This document shows positions 42,979-52,170 of a DNA stretch of 64,000 nucleotides, in pieces. The stretch is from contig NZ_RBKU01000001.1 in assembly GCF_003633615.1 (NCBI RefSeq), positions 5,766,001 through 5,830,000 of the forward strand. Reading direction: 5' to 3'. The notes beneath the pieces are model-generated. The model searched no databases. It saw nothing but the letters and a program-made list of their open reading frames with translations, and was not told where the DNA came from. Made by a program: the position numbers and the translations under genes. This DNA comes from Mucilaginibacter gracilis. GTDB lineage: Bacteria; Bacteroidota; Bacteroidia; Sphingobacteriales; Sphingobacteriaceae. Every line of letters starts with the position of its first letter. Position 1 is the first letter of the stretch.

Positions 42979-44715
42979 TCAAAACACATCCTTCAAGTGT
43001 TTGTAATTAGCCTTTACGGTATCTAAAACCTCTTCCATACGGCCGTTTAATACAAGCTTGGTCATGGATAGGGCCATGCCTTTTACCTGTTCAAACTCTA
43101 TTTTGGGTGGCATGGCAAGGGCATTAGGGTCGGTCATCACGTTAATGAGCACCGGGCCGTTAAAGGCAAAGGCTTCTTGTATAGCTTGTTTTACATCATC
43201 GGGGTCGTTCACGGTTACACCTTTTATGTTCATGGCTTTGGCTACGGCGGCAAAATCGGGGTTTACCATCTCGGTTTGCCAATCGGGCAGGCCGGCTACC
43301 TCCATTTCAAGCTTTACCATACCTAACGAGCGGTTGTTAAACACCACAATTTTAATGGGCAGGTTATACTGTGCAATAGTTGCCATATCGCCAAGCAGCA
43401 TAGATATTCCACCATCGCCGCAAAGGGCAATTACCTGCCTATCCGGATAGGTGAGCGATGCGCCTAAGGCCTGCGGCATAGCGTTGGCCATTGACCCATG
43501 ATTAAACGAACCCAGCATAACGCGCTTGCCTGTTGCGTTAATATACCGCGCCCCCCATACACAACTCATGCCCGTATCAACGGTAAAAATGGCATCGTTA
43601 TTAGCTTGCTTATCAATTACCGAAGCCAGATATTCGGGATGGATGGCACCTTTGCGGCCAGCATCCTTAATATAGGTTTGCATTTTTTCTTTTACATAGG
43701 CATATACTTTTAGCTGCGCCTTTAAAAAACTGGCATCCTCTTTACGGTGTAACAGCGAGTGCAAAGCAGTCAAAGTATCTTTAACGTCGCCGCAAAGGCC
43801 AACGTCAACTTTGGCGCGGCGGCCAATGCGTTCGGGCTTTAAATCTACCTGTACAATTTTGCAATCAACGGGCATAAACGGCGTATACGGAAAATCGGTA
43901 CCGAGCAACAACAGCAAGTCCGATTCGTGCATGCTGTGGTAAGCGGCAGGCAGGCCCAAAAGGCCCGTCATGCCAACTTCGTAAGGGTTATCATACTGGA
44001 TATGCATTTTTGCGCGGAAAGTATAGCCAACAGTTGCTTTCAGTTTTCCGGCAAGTTCAACCACTTCGTCGTGAGCATCTTTGGCACCTATCCCGCAGAA
44101 AATGGTTATTTTTTGATGTTGATTCAGCAAATCGGCCAGGCTTTGCAGGTCGGCATCGGTTGGCCTTATGGTGGCTTCGTTTTTAAAAATCTTGGTTCCG
44201 GTGGGGCTTTCTTCGGCAGTTTGCATGGTTAAATCGCCGGGAAGGCCCAGCACTGCAACACCTTTTTTATGTAAAGCATGTTGTATGGCAGTTTGCAACA
44301 TGCGCGGAAACTGCTTTGGCGTGGTGGCAATCTGGTTGTAATAGCTACAATCGTCAAACAATTTAATGGTGTTGGTTTCCTGGAAATAATCGGTACCAAA
44401 CTCAAAGCTGGGCACGGTTGATGCTATGGCAATTACCGGCGCGCCCGAGCGGTGGGCATCGTACAAACCATTTATCAAATGCACATGGCCCGGGCCACTG
44501 CTGCCTGCGCAACAGGCAATTCCTTCAAGCTGGGCCTCGGCACCGGCTGCGTAGGCACCGGCTTCTTCGTGCCTAACATGTATCCATTGAATTTTGCCGT
44601 TTCGCCTAACGGCATCATTAACCTGGTTTAAACTATCGCCGGTAACGGCATAAATTCTTTTAACACCGGCATCTACCAACATTTCAACCAACTGATCGGC
44701 TACATTTTTCGACAT
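42979..44715 (-). CDS. poxB: Pyruvate oxidase/quinone-dependent pyruvate dehydrogenase type
   Basis: This 578 aa ThDP/FAD enzyme resembles PoxB, which oxidatively decarboxylates pyruvate to acetate and passes electrons to quinone at the membrane. The glutamate is in VRHEEAGAYAAGAEAQ, the central region has GMTGLLGLPAAYHSM, and the ThDP motif is ALCGDGGISMLLGDMATIAQ with VFNNRSLGMVKLE. The fold is shared with IlvB but the C-terminus and FAD region are PoxB-like. It is divergent from the small protein at 44814. Confidence 0.9.
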   Translation of the reverse strand: MSKNVADQLVEMLVDAGVKRIYAVTGDSLNQVNDAVRRNGKIQWIHVRHEEAGAYAAGAEAQLEGIACCAGSSGPGHVHLINGLYDAHRSGAPVIAIASTVPSFEFGTDYFQETNTIKLFDDCSYYNQIATTPKQFPRMLQTAIQHALHKKGVAVLGLPGDLTMQTAEESPTGTKIFKNEATIRPTDADLQSLADLLNQHQKITIFCGIGAKDAHDEVVELAGKLKATVGYTFRAKMHIQYDNPYEVGMTGLLGLPAAYHSMHESDLLLLLGTDFPYTPFMPVDCKIVQVDLKPERIGRRAKVDVGLCGDVKDTLTALHSLLHRKEDASFLKAQLKVYAYVKEKMQTYIKDAGRKGAIHPEYLASVIDKQANNDAIFTVDTGMSCVWGARYINATGKRVMLGSFNHGSMANAMPQALGASLTYPDRQVIALCGDGGISMLLGDMATIAQYNLPIKIVVFNNRSLGMVKLEMEVAGLPDWQTEMVNPDFAAVAKAMNIKGVTVNDPDDVKQAIQEAFAFNGPVLINVMTDPNALAMPPKIEFEQVKGMALSMTKLVLNGRMEEVLDTVKANYKHLKDVF

Positions 44716-44813
44716 GATACAATCTTTTATCTCCTATCATTAACGGCAGATTAACAAACAGGTTTTAATTCATTTTTAAAATAAGTAGTTTTATGTTTTT
44801 AAACGATAAACTT

Positions 44814-45146
44814 ATGACGAACCAGCAACCCGCCAACCTGGTTATAGTGGCTTATAAACCCAAGCCCGGTAAAAGCCAGGAATTAAAAACACTGGTTACC
44901 AACCATGTGCCTAACCTGGATAAACTGGGCCTGGTTACCCAGCGCCAACCTATTATAGTTGAAACAGCCGACGGTACCATTATTGAAGTTTTTGAGTGGT
45001 TAAGTGCCGATGCCATACAACAGGCGCACAGTAACCCCGGCGTGCATGAAATTTGGACCGCCTTTGCCGAAGTTTGCGATTACGTACCGCTAAATACCTT
45101 AGCGGAAGCTGCCGATGTGTTTGCCACCTTTACTCCTTTAAATTAG
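44814..45146 (+). CDS. Small ABM-like dimeric alpha/beta-barrel protein
   Basis: This 110 aa protein has a ferredoxin-like pattern: ANLVIVAYKPKPGKSQELKT, IIVETADGTIIEVFEWLS and NPGVHEIWTAFAEVCDYVPL. Similar proteins belong to the antibiotic-biosynthesis-monooxygenase-like fold. Function is unknown. An alternative ATG lies at 44793. The 3' end overlaps the convergent acyltransferase gene by 17 bases. Confidence 0.6.
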   Translation: MTNQQPANLVIVAYKPKPGKSQELKTLVTNHVPNLDKLGLVTQRQPIIVETADGTIIEVFEWLSADAIQQAHSNPGVHEIWTAFAEVCDYVPLNTLAEAADVFATFTPLN

Positions 45147-46287
45147 CGCCAATATTTACGGCATTTAAAAGCGGGTATCTGGCTACTAATTTTGCCCCCA
45201 TTTTTTGAAAGGGCTTCTCAATAAAAACAAACATCAGGTGCGCCAGCGTTACCGAGAGTGCAAGCGTTATAACGAAAATATAACCCAGGCTGTACGTAAA
45301 CCGGTTTGAAAATATGGAGCTTACAGCAATAAGCACCGGCATATGTACGAGGTAAAAACTATACGATATATCGCCCAGAAAAGTTAATGCCCGATGCTCA
45401 AAAAACCGGGTTAATTTTTGTTTGGCTATCACTATTATTACTATAATACAACTGCCAACGGCTATGAGGTAATTGCTTAAAACCGATATGGGGTGAGATA
45501 TTAAATGCCTATCGAGCGGTAATAATTCGAGGTTGTTGTTATACAATAGTACAGCAAGCAAAAGGGAGGCAATTACGCCAATTACGGGCCAGGTGCTAAT
45601 TTTTGATAGGAGGTAATCTTTATATTTAGCCATTACTACGCCCATATAAAATACGCTAAACACCCACGAATCGTACTGATAGGTTAGCCAGGTGATGATA
45701 ACCAGCAGGCCCACGTTTAAAATTGCGCTGTTGCGCGAAGTGATAATGATGAAAAAGGGCAGTATGACAGACATCTTCATCTCTATCACTAATGACCATA
45801 CCGGAGGGTCTATCAATTTACTGTCAAAATCGGGCCCAATCAATAGCAGCGTTTTTAAAGTTTGCGCTATGCTGTCGGCATCCCAGTTCCACGTCCAAAA
45901 GCTTTTTATCCATTCCGAAAAAGCAATCATGCCGTGGGGTACAAAAAAAAACTGTTTTAACAGCAGCGAAACCAAAATGGCAAAAATAAAGGCGGGGTAA
46001 ATGCGGAAAATTCGTTTTACATAAAAGGCGGTTAAAAACAGGGTTTTTTGTGCATTAACAAAGGGTAAGCTTATTACAAAACCACTCAACACAAAAAAAA
46101 ACATGACCGCCGATGTGCCATTATATAACACACCCAAAGGTGTTGCCTTTACCGCATTAAAAATAAACATGCTGAACTGAATGCCCCAAAAATGACCGAT
46201 AAAAACAAACAAGGCCGCCAGGCCCCGTAAGCTATCTAACTGTTTATACCTGGGTTGGCTTGGCGGGCCAGGTATTGCTGCTTCCAT
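45130..46287 (-). CDS. Acyltransferase-3 family membrane protein
   Basis: This 385 aa protein has about ten membrane helices. It starts with YKQLDSLRGLAALFVFIGHF (RGLAAxxV/H motif; the catalytic histidine of the family) and contains FFFVLSGFVISLPF and the FYVKRIFRIYPAF motif. Such enzymes add acyl groups to sugars or lipids of the envelope. The ATG at 46287 is preferred over a TTG two codons upstream. Confidence 0.85.
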   Translation of the reverse strand: MEAAIPGPPSQPRYKQLDSLRGLAALFVFIGHFWGIQFSMFIFNAVKATPLGVLYNGTSAVMFFFVLSGFVISLPFVNAQKTLFLTAFYVKRIFRIYPAFIFAILVSLLLKQFFFVPHGMIAFSEWIKSFWTWNWDADSIAQTLKTLLLIGPDFDSKLIDPPVWSLVIEMKMSVILPFFIIITSRNSAILNVGLLVIITWLTYQYDSWVFSVFYMGVVMAKYKDYLLSKISTWPVIGVIASLLLAVLLYNNNLELLPLDRHLISHPISVLSNYLIAVGSCIIVIIVIAKQKLTRFFEHRALTFLGDISYSFYLVHMPVLIAVSSIFSNRFTYSLGYIFVITLALSVTLAHLMFVFIEKPFQKMGAKLVARYPLLNAVNIGANLKE

Positions 46288-46336
46288 TATCAATTATTGG
46301 GTTGTATGGGTTGTTAAACGTGGGGCACTTTAATGT

Positions 46337-48406
46337 TTATTGTAACGCGGGCTCTATCCAGTTACCATCGTTTTTAATAATATCAATTAATTGGTCTAAG
46401 GCGTTGCGGGCACTTACATTTTTTTGCACCACCTCTTTACCGCGGTAAAGGGTAATTTTATCGGGGCCGGCACCTACATAACCGTAATCGGCGTCGGCCA
46501 TTTCGCCGGGGCCGTTTACTATACAACCCATAATACCAATTTTCAAACCTTTTAAATGGCTGGTTCGGCTGCGTATCATCTGGGTGGTTTCTTGCAAATC
46601 AAACAAGGTACGGCCACAGCTTGGGCACGATATATATTCGGTTTTTGAGATGCGCGACCGTGTAGCCTGTAATATACCAAAAGCTGTTGACGTAATAGTT
46701 TTGGTGGGGATGGCAGGAGCATCTATCCAAATGCCATCGCCAAAGCCATCAACCAGTAAGCCGCCTAAATCTGTACCGGCATAAAGCTGTAGTTTTGATA
46801 TAGGCTCCTGCGCACTGGTAATATCACCAAACTTGCTTAAATCAAATTCGGTTTCGGGGTATGTTCTTTTGATGATAACGGGTACATCCAGACCTATTTG
46901 TTGCAGCTTAAAAAACAAGCTGCGCTGATGTTGCATAGCATTAAGGGCGTTGGTTTCTAAAACAAAAACCAATGTTTTATCTAAGGGAATGGAACCAAAA
47001 TCATCTGAATCCATATCTTCCGGATCGATAGTTACCAGATTAAGGGCATGGTCGCGTGTATCGGCGGCTATATATCCGGCCAAGGTATAAAGCGGGTGGC
47101 AATTGGCTTTGTTAGCCAGCGTTTGCCAGGTTTTATAATTATAAAGCTGTTTTAAGTTACCTGGAAAACTAAACGATGGCAAGGCATCGGCCAGGTAAAC
47201 AAAATCCACAGATTGCTCGGCCATGTTGTACTTATCCAACAGAGGGTTGTATAAATACCCTGCATCGTTCAGCACAGCCGGGTCTTTGAGGTTTTTTGCC
47301 GAAAGATCAATCACCACGCGCGGCACCATATGGCCGCCTATAAAAGTATTGGCCTCGTAGGTTTCGCGTTTTTGGTATTGATAAGGGTTGTGATTTAAAG
47401 GGGAAAGGGGAAAGGTTAAAGGGGAAAGGTTTTCGATTTCATTACCTTTAACCTTTAACCTTTCACCTTTCACCTCTAAAATTTCACCTTTCGCCTCTCT
47501 CACCACATACCTGTTTACCAGCGCTATAGCCACGGGAGCTTCATATTCGGGTTCTTCGGTTAGTGATACACGTACTGTGTCGCCCAGGCCATCTTCCAGC
47601 AGGGTGCCTATGCCTACGGCAGATTTGATGCGGCCATCTTCGCCATCACCTGCTTCGGTAACGCCCAGGTGCAGCGGATAGTTCATGCCTTCGGCAACCA
47701 TAGTTTCAACCAGCATACGGTAGGCTTGCACCATTACCTGCGGGTTGCTCGATTTCATGCTGATAACGAGGTTATAGTAATTCATATTCTCGCACATGCG
47801 CATAAATTCCATTGCCGATTCTACCATGCCGCGCGGTGTATCGCCGTATTGGCTCATAATCCTGTCGGACAGCGAACCATGATTAGTACCAATGCGCATA
47901 GCAGTACCGTACTCTTTACAAACCTTTACCAGGGGCGCAAATTTGGTGTAAATACGGTCGAGCTCGGCCTGATATTCGGATGGGGTATATTCTAACTGGT
48001 CAAATTTCTTTTTATCGGCATAATTGCCGGGGTTAACGCGCACCTTTTCAACAATGCGTGCCGCAACCTCGGCAGCGTTGGGGGTAAAATGAATATCGGC
48101 AACCAGGGGTACTTTGCAGCCCCGGTTTAATAATTCTTTTTTTATATCGGCCAGGTTTTGGGCCTCTTTAATACTGGGTGCCGTAATGCGCACATACTCA
48201 CAACCGGCATTAACCATACGGATGGTTTGCTCAACCGTGCCCATGGTATCCATGGTGTTGGTGGTAGTCATGCTTTGGATGCGGATGGGGTTATTTCCCC
48301 CCATAGGCACATCGCCAATAAAAACCTCGCGGGTTACAAAACGCGAATAATTGGTAAGCGAGTTACAGTAACGGCCCTGAAGGGCTTTTATAGCTGAAGC
48401 ATCCAT
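46337..48406 (-). CDS. ispG: (E)-4-hydroxy-3-methylbut-2-enyl-diphosphate synthase, long form with repeat insert
   Basis: IspG (689 aa) catalyses the penultimate step of the MEP isoprenoid pathway using a [4Fe-4S] cluster. The barrel domain starts with RFVTREVFIGDVPMGGNNPI, and the cluster domain holds YISCPSCGRTLFDLQ and GIMGCIVNGPGEMADADYG. The middle domain is the insert of the three-domain (Bacteroidota/plant) form. Residues about 303-338 (EAKGEILEVKGERLKVKG, then NLSPLTFPLSPLNHN) are low-complexity, encoded by AAAGG/CCTTT inverted repeats at 47399-47493, and look like a repeat inserted in frame at the domain boundary. Confidence 0.93.
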   Translation of the reverse strand: MDASAIKALQGRYCNSLTNYSRFVTREVFIGDVPMGGNNPIRIQSMTTTNTMDTMGTVEQTIRMVNAGCEYVRITAPSIKEAQNLADIKKELLNRGCKVPLVADIHFTPNAAEVAARIVEKVRVNPGNYADKKKFDQLEYTPSEYQAELDRIYTKFAPLVKVCKEYGTAMRIGTNHGSLSDRIMSQYGDTPRGMVESAMEFMRMCENMNYYNLVISMKSSNPQVMVQAYRMLVETMVAEGMNYPLHLGVTEAGDGEDGRIKSAVGIGTLLEDGLGDTVRVSLTEEPEYEAPVAIALVNRYVVREAKGEILEVKGERLKVKGNEIENLSPLTFPLSPLNHNPYQYQKRETYEANTFIGGHMVPRVVIDLSAKNLKDPAVLNDAGYLYNPLLDKYNMAEQSVDFVYLADALPSFSFPGNLKQLYNYKTWQTLANKANCHPLYTLAGYIAADTRDHALNLVTIDPEDMDSDDFGSIPLDKTLVFVLETNALNAMQHQRSLFFKLQQIGLDVPVIIKRTYPETEFDLSKFGDITSAQEPISKLQLYAGTDLGGLLVDGFGDGIWIDAPAIPTKTITSTAFGILQATRSRISKTEYISCPSCGRTLFDLQETTQMIRSRTSHLKGLKIGIMGCIVNGPGEMADADYGYVGAGPDKITLYRGKEVVQKNVSARNALDQLIDIIKNDGNWIEPALQ
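47399..47493. repeat. In-frame AAAGG/CCTTT inverted repeat inside ispG
   Basis: GGGGAAAGG and AAAGGTTAAAGG units on one side and CCTTTAACC and CCTTTCACC units on the other can pair over much of their length. The unit is repetitive and unlike the surrounding gene, and it encodes Lys/Gly/Glu/Val then Leu/Pro/Ser runs without breaking the frame. Confidence 0.75.
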
Positions 48407-48423
48407 ATTGCAAATATAACCAT

Positions 48424-48503
48424 TAGCCCCCTAACCCCCTAAAGGGGGAACAAAAGTTTATGTAGTTATTACAATTAGCCCCCTAACACCCTGAAGGGGG
48501 AAC
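48424..48503. repeat. Two direct REP family 1 copies upstream of ispG
   Basis: TAGCCCCCTAACC-type units at 48424-48451 and 48476-48503, each ending GGGGGAAC, lie between the ispG start and the vapC stop. Confidence 0.8.
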
Positions 48504-48535
48504 AAATGCAATACTTTAAGAATATAACTTCCCTG

Positions 48536-48994
48536 CTAAAAAAATTGCCTAAAGTTTTCGGGTAATATTTTCCTTACGGGAAAGAATATGTTGTGCAGGT
48601 GGTCAAAATCATTATCAGTTGTTATGAGTTCTAAACCTAACAAAGCGGCCAGCGAAGCGATCCATAAATCGTTTTTACCCATATTTCTCGGGGTGTCAAA
48701 CTGATATTGTTTAAAATTTGGATTTAATCGTTGTGAATAGGCGTCTATTTCTGCATAAATATCAACGTAGGACTGGCCTATCTCTACAATATTGATACCG
48801 TCTAAAAAATCATGTAAAATATCCGCCCTTTTAACACCCCAGTTATTTTTTAACGCCAATGATTTAATTTCGGCTTCGGATGCTACTGAGATATATAATG
48901 TTGCATTGTGAGGATTAATAAAATCTACAAAACTATCGGTATCCCTGGTTCGTGAAATAAAAAGGAGAATATTAGTATCCAGTAATAAATTCAT
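48536..48994 (-). CDS. vapC: VapC-like PIN-domain toxin
   Basis: This 152 aa PIN-domain RNase has the acidic metal residues: LLLDTNILLF (Asp), VASEAEIKSLAL (Glu), MGKNDLWIASLAA (Asp) and TTDNDFDHL (Asp). VapC toxins cleave RNA and are neutralised by the upstream antitoxin. Its ATG shares an A with the antitoxin's TGA, so the pair is translationally coupled. Confidence 0.85.
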   Translation of the reverse strand: MNLLLDTNILLFISRTRDTDSFVDFINPHNATLYISVASEAEIKSLALKNNWGVKRADILHDFLDGINIVEIGQSYVDIYAEIDAYSQRLNPNFKQYQFDTPRNMGKNDLWIASLAALLGLELITTDNDFDHLHNIFFPVRKILPENFRQFF

Positions 48995-49209
48995 CACTTA
49001 TCATTGGCCATTTGCTCCATTAAACTTCCCCATTCTTCTTCTGTAAAAGGTTCCGGCTTGGGCGATTTTTTTAGGGCTTTCTTAAGCGTTTCGTTGTTCT
49101 TGCCCGATTTAATACCAAATGCTGTGGTTCCTCCGGCAGCAATAATTTCTTCGGGAGAAACGCTTTTGTGAGTTCTGATTCCGTTTTTATCTGATAGATT
49201 CGTTTTCAT
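48994..49209 (-). CDS. Antitoxin of the VapC-like pair
   Basis: This 71 aa small protein begins MKTNLSDKNGIRTHKS and ends PEPFTEEEWGSLMEQMANDK, a toxin-wrapping acidic/aromatic tail. I do not recognise the DNA-binding fold. The ATG at 49209 is preceded by AGGAGG at 5-base spacing, a Shine-Dalgarno sequence that is unusual in this genome; a longer reading from 49242 would cross it. The antitoxin role is inferred from the coupling to the PIN toxin. Confidence 0.65.
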   Translation of the reverse strand: MKTNLSDKNGIRTHKSVSPEEIIAAGGTTAFGIKSGKNNETLKKALKKSPKPEPFTEEEWGSLMEQMANDK

Positions 49210-49266
49210 ATTCGCCTCCTTTCTATAGTCAAATATAAGCATATTTCAGGCGCAAAAAAACATCAG

Positions 49267-49377
49267 AATTAACGCCACTTGACCTTATTAATCCGATGCG
49301 TTGAAGAAGCCAATGCCGATTCTACAGAAGCAGTTGCAGGCAAGCTCAAATACAAACTGGTAAAGCAGAAAAAATAG
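49267..49377 (+). pseudogene. Possible C-terminal remnant of a lost gene
   Basis: A short open frame encodes CVEEANADSTEAVAGKLKYK followed by LVKQKK and a TAG at 49375-49377. There is no start codon and no complete gene. It could be the remains of a plus-strand gene lost when the toxin-antitoxin pair entered, but it could also be chance. Confidence 0.2.
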
Positions 49378-49378
49378 T

Positions 49379-50077
49379 TTACTGATTCTTTTTTACGATG
49401 TAACAGCCCGAAAACATATCGTGAAAGGCCTGGTGGCGGTCGCTCCAAATCATTCGCGAATAGGCTGTATAGGCTAAAATACTAATGAAAAAGCTGGCTA
49501 CTTCGTAAATAAATTTACCCAGGTTGCGTTTAAGTGCATGTAAAAAAGTTAGGCTATAACCCAGTTCGTCAACAACGGCCAACCCCAAAAGGTATTTACC
49601 TACCGATGCGCGTAAATGGCTGGCTTCACATAAGGTGTTATATAAAATGGTGACTAAAAAAAATGCTACCTCAATAATAAAAAACTCGGTTTGGTGCTTC
49701 AACATATTCTCGGCCGATTTTTGCATCAACTGCTGGTACGATATTTTGGTTGAAGTAATATCGGGCTGCAAACTCAAAATATACTGCGGAAACAATATAC
49801 AAGCCAATATCCATAACGGAATGGCCAACACAAAAAAATCAATAATAGCAGCCGGCAAGCGCAGCATGTAACTGTTTGTGTTTTGTTGGGTAGGATAATA
49901 AATACCTTCGCTTTTAAAGTAGCTATCAAACTCGGGCAGACTGTAAGCAGGCACACCCTGCGTTTGCGATGGTTGTAAAAGCAAGTCGCCGGGCTCAAGT
50001 GGCCTCGCCATTAACTCGCGTGGGGTAAATGGGCCTATGCGCCCGCCCTTATCTAAAATGTAGTATTCGTTATCCAT
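49379..50077 (-). CDS. GYF_2 domain-RDD membrane protein
   Basis: This 232 aa protein begins with a GYF_2-like (DUF4339-type) domain (YYILDKGGRIGPFTPRELMA, residues 1-55) and continues with an RDD-type membrane region from about 70: LRLPAAIIDFFVLAIPLWIL, then ASVGKYLLGLAVVDE and HQAFHDMFSGCYIVKK. Function is unknown. Confidence 0.8.
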   Translation of the reverse strand: MDNEYYILDKGGRIGPFTPRELMARPLEPGDLLLQPSQTQGVPAYSLPEFDSYFKSEGIYYPTQQNTNSYMLRLPAAIIDFFVLAIPLWILACILFPQYILSLQPDITSTKISYQQLMQKSAENMLKHQTEFFIIEVAFFLVTILYNTLCEASHLRASVGKYLLGLAVVDELGYSLTFLHALKRNLGKFIYEVASFFISILAYTAYSRMIWSDRHQAFHDMFSGCYIVKKNQ

Positions 50078-50130
50078 TATGTACCTGCTAAGCAGTGAGC
50101 AAAAGTAATAGTTTTAATTGAATAGCGGCT

Positions 50131-50334
50131 AATGTGTGAAATGTGCAGATGAGTAAATGTGCAGATGTGCAAATGATTTATCAATTTTTCAATTTGCAAA
50201 TTTACTTATGTGCACATTTACTCATCTGCACATTAAACTTATCTGCACATCCGCACATAAAACTCATCTGCACATCCGCACATTTACTCATCTGCACATC
50301 AAACTCATCCGCACATTTACTCATCTGCACATTA
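50131..50334. repeat. Degenerate array of CATCTGCACAT units
   Basis: ACTCATCTGCACAT, CATCCGCACAT and TTTACTCATCTGCACAT units recur about every 15-25 bases, with an inverted lead-in (ATGTGCAGATGAGTAAATGT). It is the same unit as the atpD-atpC spacer repeat. ORFs across this stretch encode only repetitive His/Leu/Ile/Cys text and are not genes. The spacing is too short and variable for a CRISPR array. Confidence 0.8.
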
Positions 50335-50338
50335 AAAC

Positions 50339-50965
50339 TTAGCTTCCCATGGCGTAAAGCACAATGTTTACACCAAATTTGGTGTTATCTTCGGCTAAAA
50401 AGCGTTTGTTCCTAAAATCGTAATCCCATTCGCAGCCGTAGTCTTTATTGCTGTATAGTACCGCTATGCGGCCGTTAATAATGATGGCTTTAAGGTAGTC
50501 GTGTACCAGGTCGTCGCCCCAGCCATTTAGCTCGAAGGATGTTGTGGGCGGGCCTTTCTCAAATGTAAAGAAGGAGCGGTAAAGCTCATGGTTATTGGGT
50601 ATCTTTTTCAGTGCGCCGGGCCCAAATAAAGCTGCCATTTGCGCCTCGAACGATTTGGCAAACAAGCCGTCAATATCGTGGTTGCAGTCGTCGGCAAAAA
50701 CAAAGCCGCCGTTTTGTACATATTTTTTAAAGTTGGCGCGTTCGGCGGCATCAAACTGCACCAGCTTATGCCCGCTGATGTAGCAAAACGGCGAGGCAAA
50801 AATATCGTTACCGCTTAACTGTATCACTTTCTCTTTCGGGTCAAGCGGTATGGTGGTGTACTCCAGCAGCGAGTTTAAAATATTAACAGGCATACGCTGA
50901 TCGGTGTCCCAATCGCCGGAGTGATAACTTAAACGCGTAAAAGTAAATTTAGAACTGAATGCCAT
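50339..50965 (-). CDS. DUF4159 domain protein
   Basis: This 208 aa protein has the DUF4159 features FTRLSYHSGDWDTDQRMPVN, ADDCNHDIDGLFAKSFEAQM and YGCEWDYDFRNKRFLAEDNT. The fold is related to glutamine-amidotransferase-like domains. Genes for it often accompany MoxR-DUF58-BatA clusters, as here, on the opposite strand of the operon starting at 51145. Function is unknown. Confidence 0.85.
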   Translation of the reverse strand: MAFSSKFTFTRLSYHSGDWDTDQRMPVNILNSLLEYTTIPLDPKEKVIQLSGNDIFASPFCYISGHKLVQFDAAERANFKKYVQNGGFVFADDCNHDIDGLFAKSFEAQMAALFGPGALKKIPNNHELYRSFFTFEKGPPTTSFELNGWGDDLVHDYLKAIIINGRIAVLYSNKDYGCEWDYDFRNKRFLAEDNTKFGVNIVLYAMGS

Positions 50966-51144
50966 TGATTATTAAACTCTAAAATTAGTACAAAATTTTA
51001 AGCACAAAACACTTGGGCCTATTCATTTTGTAATTATTTGGATACTTTTCTTAAAAATTCGAAATAATATTGGCGGTTCAATTAAAGAGGGATATATTGT
51101 GTTTTGATTTTTAAAACATTGCAGAATTTAAATAATAACCCCGT

Positions 51145-52143
51145 TTGGAACTTACTGAAGATAAAATAAAGGCCCTGCTGGCTAAGTTGCCACAATTAAA
51201 GCAACAAATACAAAAGGTAATTGTGGGCCAGGATGCTATATTAGACGAGTTACTGGTTGCCTTTTTAGCAGGCGGGCACTGTTTACTTGAGGGCGTACCC
51301 GGCCTGGCCAAAACGCTTATTGTAAAAACCATGTCGCAGGCACTGCACCTCTCCTTCCGCCGTATACAATTTACGCCCGACTTAATGCCTACCGATATTG
51401 TAGGCACCGAGATACTGGAAGAGGACCACACCACCGGCAAACGTTTTTTTAAGTTTAACAAAGGCCCCCTGTTTGCCAACATTGTACTGGCCGACGAAAT
51501 TAACCGTACCCCGCCCAAAACCCAGGCCGCGCTGTTAGAAGCCATGCAGGAGTTTGAAGTTACCTACGGCGGCCAAACCTACCCGCTTGATAAGCCCTTT
51601 TTTATACTCGCCACGCAAAACCCCATTGAGCAGGCCGGCACCTACCCTTTGCCCGAAGCGCAGTTAGACAGGTTTTTATTGCTGATAAAAATTGGCTACC
51701 CAACCGAGCAGGAAGAGTTTGAGGTACTAAACCGCACCACCGGATTGCGAACGGTAACTGTAGACGCCGTATTAAATGCCGCCGAAATACAACAGGCCCA
51801 GGCCCTGGTAAGGCAGGTTAGCATAAGCGAAGATTTGGTGCATTATGTAAGTAAATTTATACGCGCCACACGGCCCGATACTACAACCGTACCCTTTGTA
51901 AAAGAGTGGGTGCGCTGGGGAGCAGGCCCGCGCGCGGGGCAGGCACTTATACTAACCGCCAAAGCACGCGCGCTGCTAAAAGGCCGCTACGCCGTTTTAA
52001 TGGAAGATTTGAATGCGATGGCTTACCCGGTACTTCGCCACAGAATACTGATCAATTTTAGGGCCGAAGCCGAGAACATAACATCCGACAAGGTAACTGA
52101 AGAACTGATAAAGGCGATACCCAAGCCAAATATAAAAATGTAA
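51145..52143 (+). CDS. MoxR-family AAA+ ATPase
   Basis: This 332 aa MoxR ATPase has Walker A LLEGVPGLAKTLIVKTM, Walker B NIVLADEINRTPPKTQAALL, a sensor-1 ILATQNPIEQAGTYPLPEAQ and the lid domain at the C-terminus. MoxR proteins act as chaperones that mature partner proteins, often with VWA/DUF58 proteins, which follow here. The start is TTG 51145, since an in-frame stop lies at 51136 and no ATG fits. Confidence 0.92.
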   Translation: MELTEDKIKALLAKLPQLKQQIQKVIVGQDAILDELLVAFLAGGHCLLEGVPGLAKTLIVKTMSQALHLSFRRIQFTPDLMPTDIVGTEILEEDHTTGKRFFKFNKGPLFANIVLADEINRTPPKTQAALLEAMQEFEVTYGGQTYPLDKPFFILATQNPIEQAGTYPLPEAQLDRFLLLIKIGYPTEQEEFEVLNRTTGLRTVTVDAVLNAAEIQQAQALVRQVSISEDLVHYVSKFIRATRPDTTTVPFVKEWVRWGAGPRAGQALILTAKARALLKGRYAVLMEDLNAMAYPVLRHRILINFRAEAENITSDKVTEELIKAIPKPNIKM

Positions 52144-52170
52144 GATGTATCAGGTAAGATGGAAGATTAA

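Noticed and set aside
50143..50415. Two ORFs of 60-90 codons
   Set aside because: They translate the CATCTGCACAT repeat and encode only repetitive His/Leu/Ile/Cys text.
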